Below, one piece after another: positions 4,272-5,540 of a stretch of 5,540 nucleotides of DNA. Below the pieces are notes generated by a model, which was given only the letters and a program-made list of their open reading frames with translations, did not search any database and was not told where the DNA came from. Source of the DNA: an uncultured bacterium (GTDB lineage: Bacteria > Bacillota > Clostridia > Oscillospirales > Ruminococcaceae); contig CAKWRB010000079.1 of the NCBI GenBank assembly GCA_934845495.1, positions 587-6,126 of the forward strand. Reading direction: 5' to 3'. The stretch's first letter is position 1. Every line of letters begins with the position of its first letter. The position numbers were made by a program, and so were the translations under genes.

Positions 4272-4381
4272 CACTGAATAAGTGCAATATGTAGAAAGAA
4301 ATTTTCGGAAAATGTGTGGAAACTTTCCTGATGTCCGATATTTCAGCCATGCAACTTTCGGGAAAAAGCGGATAAGCTATC

Positions 4382-4409
4382 TCTGTGCCGTCCTCTGCCG
4401 CGGCACAGA
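4382..4409 (+). other. Leader hairpin just before the ribosome binding site of the 61-aa gene
   Basis: TCTGTGCCG (4382-4390) and CGGCACAGA (4401-4409) form a perfect 9-bp stem with a 10-nt loop, ending 5 nt before AGGTGA (4415-4420). It has no T-run, so it is not a terminator. It could be an mRNA element placed to influence translation, or a DNA operator. Confidence 0.45.
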
Positions 4410-4425
4410 AAACGAGGTGAATTGC

Positions 4426-4611
4426 ATGAACCGTCCCGCCACCGGCGTCATGACCGGATTGGCTGTGGGGCTGGCTGCCGGCACTGCCGTATATGCCGCA
4501 GCCAACATGACCACAGCCCGTCAGCGCCGCAAGATGAAGAAAGCCGCCAACCGCGCCATGAAGAATGTGGAAGGCATTGTCAGTGATATGGCCTATATCG
4601 TAAAGCCATAG
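4426..4611 (+). CDS. Small membrane protein, 61 aa, glycine-rich helix and basic tail
   Basis: The ATG is preceded by AGGTGA (4415-4420) at 5 nt. Residues 7-27 (GVMTGLAVGLAAGTAVYAAA) form one transmembrane segment with small residues spaced GxxxG-like, reminiscent of YtxH-type small proteins. Residues 32-47 are strongly basic (RQRRKMKKAANRAMK), suggesting the C-terminus stays in the cytoplasm against the membrane. In-frame codons extend back to an ATG at 4312, but that start has no ribosome binding site and the added residues look non-coding. A bidirectional terminator follows 10 nt after the stop. Function unknown; the gene stands alone. Confidence 0.75.
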   Translation: MNRPATGVMTGLAVGLAAGTAVYAAANMTTARQRRKMKKAANRAMKNVEGIVSDMAYIVKP

Positions 4612-4620
4612 CACTGCACA

Positions 4621-4661
4621 AAAAAGAACTGCCCGGTTCCCAGGACCAGGCAGTTCTTTTT
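4621..4661. terminator. Bidirectional intrinsic terminator
   Basis: AAAAAGAACTGCC (4621-4633) pairs perfectly with GGCAGTTCTTTTT (4649-4661); GGT/ACC can pair inside the 15-nt loop. T-runs on both strands let it end the 61-aa gene and the leftward potassium transporter gene. Confidence 0.93.
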
Positions 4662-4688
4662 ATAACAGGATTGGAAGTTTGAGCGGCA

Positions 4689-5540
4689 TCAGCCCACCAC
4701 GATCTTGCCCTCCGGCATGATCTCCTTGCGGCTGCCCGCCCCTGCCACCAGGGAAAGGGCAAAGGAGACAGGGCCCACCCGGCCCAGATACATCAGAAGC
4801 GTCAGGATCAGCTTGCTGAGGGTGTCAGCCTGCCCGGTCACACCCGAGGAGAGGCCGACCGTTGCAAAGGCGGAAGTACACTCAAAGATAATATCCAGGA
4901 AGTCGCACTGCGGAAGCAGGAAGGAGAGGATAAAGCTGGCAGTCATCACCAGCATACCGGCGCAGGCCACAATGGTGATCGCCTTGTAGACAACGCTCTT
5001 ATCCACCCGCCGGCTCCAGATCACGACCTCGTCCCGGCCCCGCAGGACCGAGGCCACCGTCATGATCAGCACCGAGAAGGTGGTGATCTTTACACCGCCG
5101 CCAGTGGAACCCGGCGCCGCACCGATGAACATCAGCATGGACGAGATCCCCTTGCTGATGGGATTGAGAGTCGCCTGATCGATGGAGTTGAAACCGGCTG
5201 TCCGGCAGGTTACCGACTGGAACAGTCCGGCGGTGATCTTCTCACCAAAGGTCAGCCCTGTCATGGTATTATCCCATTCATAAGCCCAGAAGAAAACAGC
5301 ACCCAGCACGATCATCAGGGCTGTCATCACCAGCACCACCCGGGACTGCAGGGTGAGCTTTTTGGTGCTGCTGTACGAAGCAATGTCCTTCCATACCACA
5401 AAGCCCAGACCGCCCACAATGATCAGTGCCATAATGGTGTACATAACGATGGGTACACCATTGTAATTGCAAAGGGAGATGTACTCGCTCTCTCGGCCCA
5501 GCACATCAAATCCTGCATTGCAGAAGGCTGAAACCGCCAG
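4689..5540 (-). CDS. ktrB: KtrB/TrkH-family potassium uptake channel subunit, C-terminal 283 residues
   Basis: Integral membrane translocating subunit of a Ktr/Trk potassium (or sodium-coupled potassium) uptake system. The 5' end lies beyond the right edge; the frame is open to the last base. Visible in order: second pore loop SAFCNAGFD (residues 4-12 of the fragment), third pore loop TCRTAGFN (111-118), the intramembrane gating loop FIGAAPGSTGGGVKITTF (138-155), fourth pore loop SAFATVGLS (223-231), and the closing GRVGPVSFAL segment with the short tail PEGKIVVG. Each pore loop keeps its filter glycine. About 280 of an expected 440-480 residues are present. The cytoplasmic partner KtrA/TrkA is not downstream, where a terminator follows at once, so it may be upstream. 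The KtrB versus TrkH choice rests on the compact C-terminus; family is firm. Confidence 0.93.
   Translation of the reverse strand: MAVSAFCNAGFDVLGRESEYISLCNYNGVPIVMYTIMALIIVGGLGFVVWKDIASYSSTKKLTLQSRVVLVMTALMIVLGAVFFWAYEWDNTMTGLTFGEKITAGLFQSVTCRTAGFNSIDQATLNPISKGISSMLMFIGAAPGSTGGGVKITTFSVLIMTVASVLRGRDEVVIWSRRVDKSVVYKAITIVACAGMLVMTASFILSFLLPQCDFLDIIFECTSAFATVGLSSGVTGQADTLSKLILTLLMYLGRVGPVSFALSLVAGAGSRKEIMPEGKIVVG

Larger units (their letters stand above)
4135..4381. other. AT-rich divergent intergenic spacer
   Basis: This stretch is strikingly AT-rich compared with the flanking genes, especially 4135-4275. It holds no supportable gene, only a nine-codon frame without a ribosome binding site and an unsupported upstream extension of the 61-aa gene. 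It contains the spaced inverted repeat 4149-4195, a possible promoter at 4246-4271 and short dyads such as GGAAA-C-TTTCC (4318-4328). Confidence 0.6.

Noticed and set aside
4312..4425. Upstream in-frame ATG giving a 99-aa version of the 61-aa protein
   Set aside because: No ribosome binding site at 4312, and the hairpin and AGGTGA site fit a start at 4426.
4216..4614. 132-codon minus-strand frame opposite the 61-aa gene
   Set aside because: No ribosome binding site or domain, and it extends into the AT-rich spacer; the plus-strand frame has a proper site and a membrane helix.
1..5540. CRISPR array, tRNA, rRNA, IS element or attachment site
   Set aside because: No regularly spaced repeats, clover-leaf sequence, transposase frame or flanking direct repeats were found in the window.

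Overview
The window reads as chromosome from a moderately GC-rich, gut-type member of the Clostridia, in the Oscillospiraceae range (Faecalibacterium, Subdoligranulum or Gemmiger-like). This is an inference from strong AGGAGG ribosome binding sites, TTG starts, consensus sigma-A promoters, compact U-tract terminators, and the gene set: a DUF6054-type protein, a Clostridia-type pyridoxamine kinase, an ECF transporter S component and a KtrB/TrkH potassium transporter. Nothing marks it as a phage, plasmid or IS element, though one gene pair looks like a split phage-type sigma factor.

Left part (1-1816). A partial minus-strand gene for a probable lipoprotein with a DUF5011-like domain runs off the left edge. 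Divergent from it, a near-perfect promoter with a 14-bp palindrome against its -35 box starts a short leader ending in an intrinsic terminator. A LexA-box-like palindrome follows, then a 62-aa helical protein and a 118-aa protein with a sigma-70 region 4 helix-turn-helix. A second promoter with an extended -10 drives a 44-aa single-pass membrane protein. A second internal terminator precedes a TTG-started DUF6054-like gene. Twice in 1 kb, therefore, an intrinsic terminator sits between the only visible promoter and a gene with a strong ribosome binding site, which suggests attenuation or partial readthrough.

Middle part (1831-4134, minus strand). A three-gene operon reads right to left: pyridoxamine kinase, an ECF S component (probably a vitamin B6 transporter of the PdxU2 type), and a hexapeptide-repeat sugar O-acetyltransferase. 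Its promoter is TTGTCA-N17-TATAAT, and a long inverted repeat covers the -35 box and the DNA upstream, a good operator candidate. It ends in a 15-bp bidirectional terminator shared with the DUF6054-like gene. The kinase and transporter together suggest uptake plus phosphorylation-trapping of B6 vitamers.

Right part (4135-5540). An AT-rich divergent spacer carries a long-spaced inverted repeat. A possible plus-strand promoter and structured leader then lead to a 61-aa membrane protein. A bidirectional terminator separates this from the C-terminal 283 residues of a KtrB/TrkH potassium channel subunit, which runs off the right edge on the minus strand.

The best candidate for something undescribed is the 464-1194 module: palindromic operator, attenuator-like leader, LexA-like site and split sigma-like protein pair. 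The second is the inverted repeat controlling the B6 operon.
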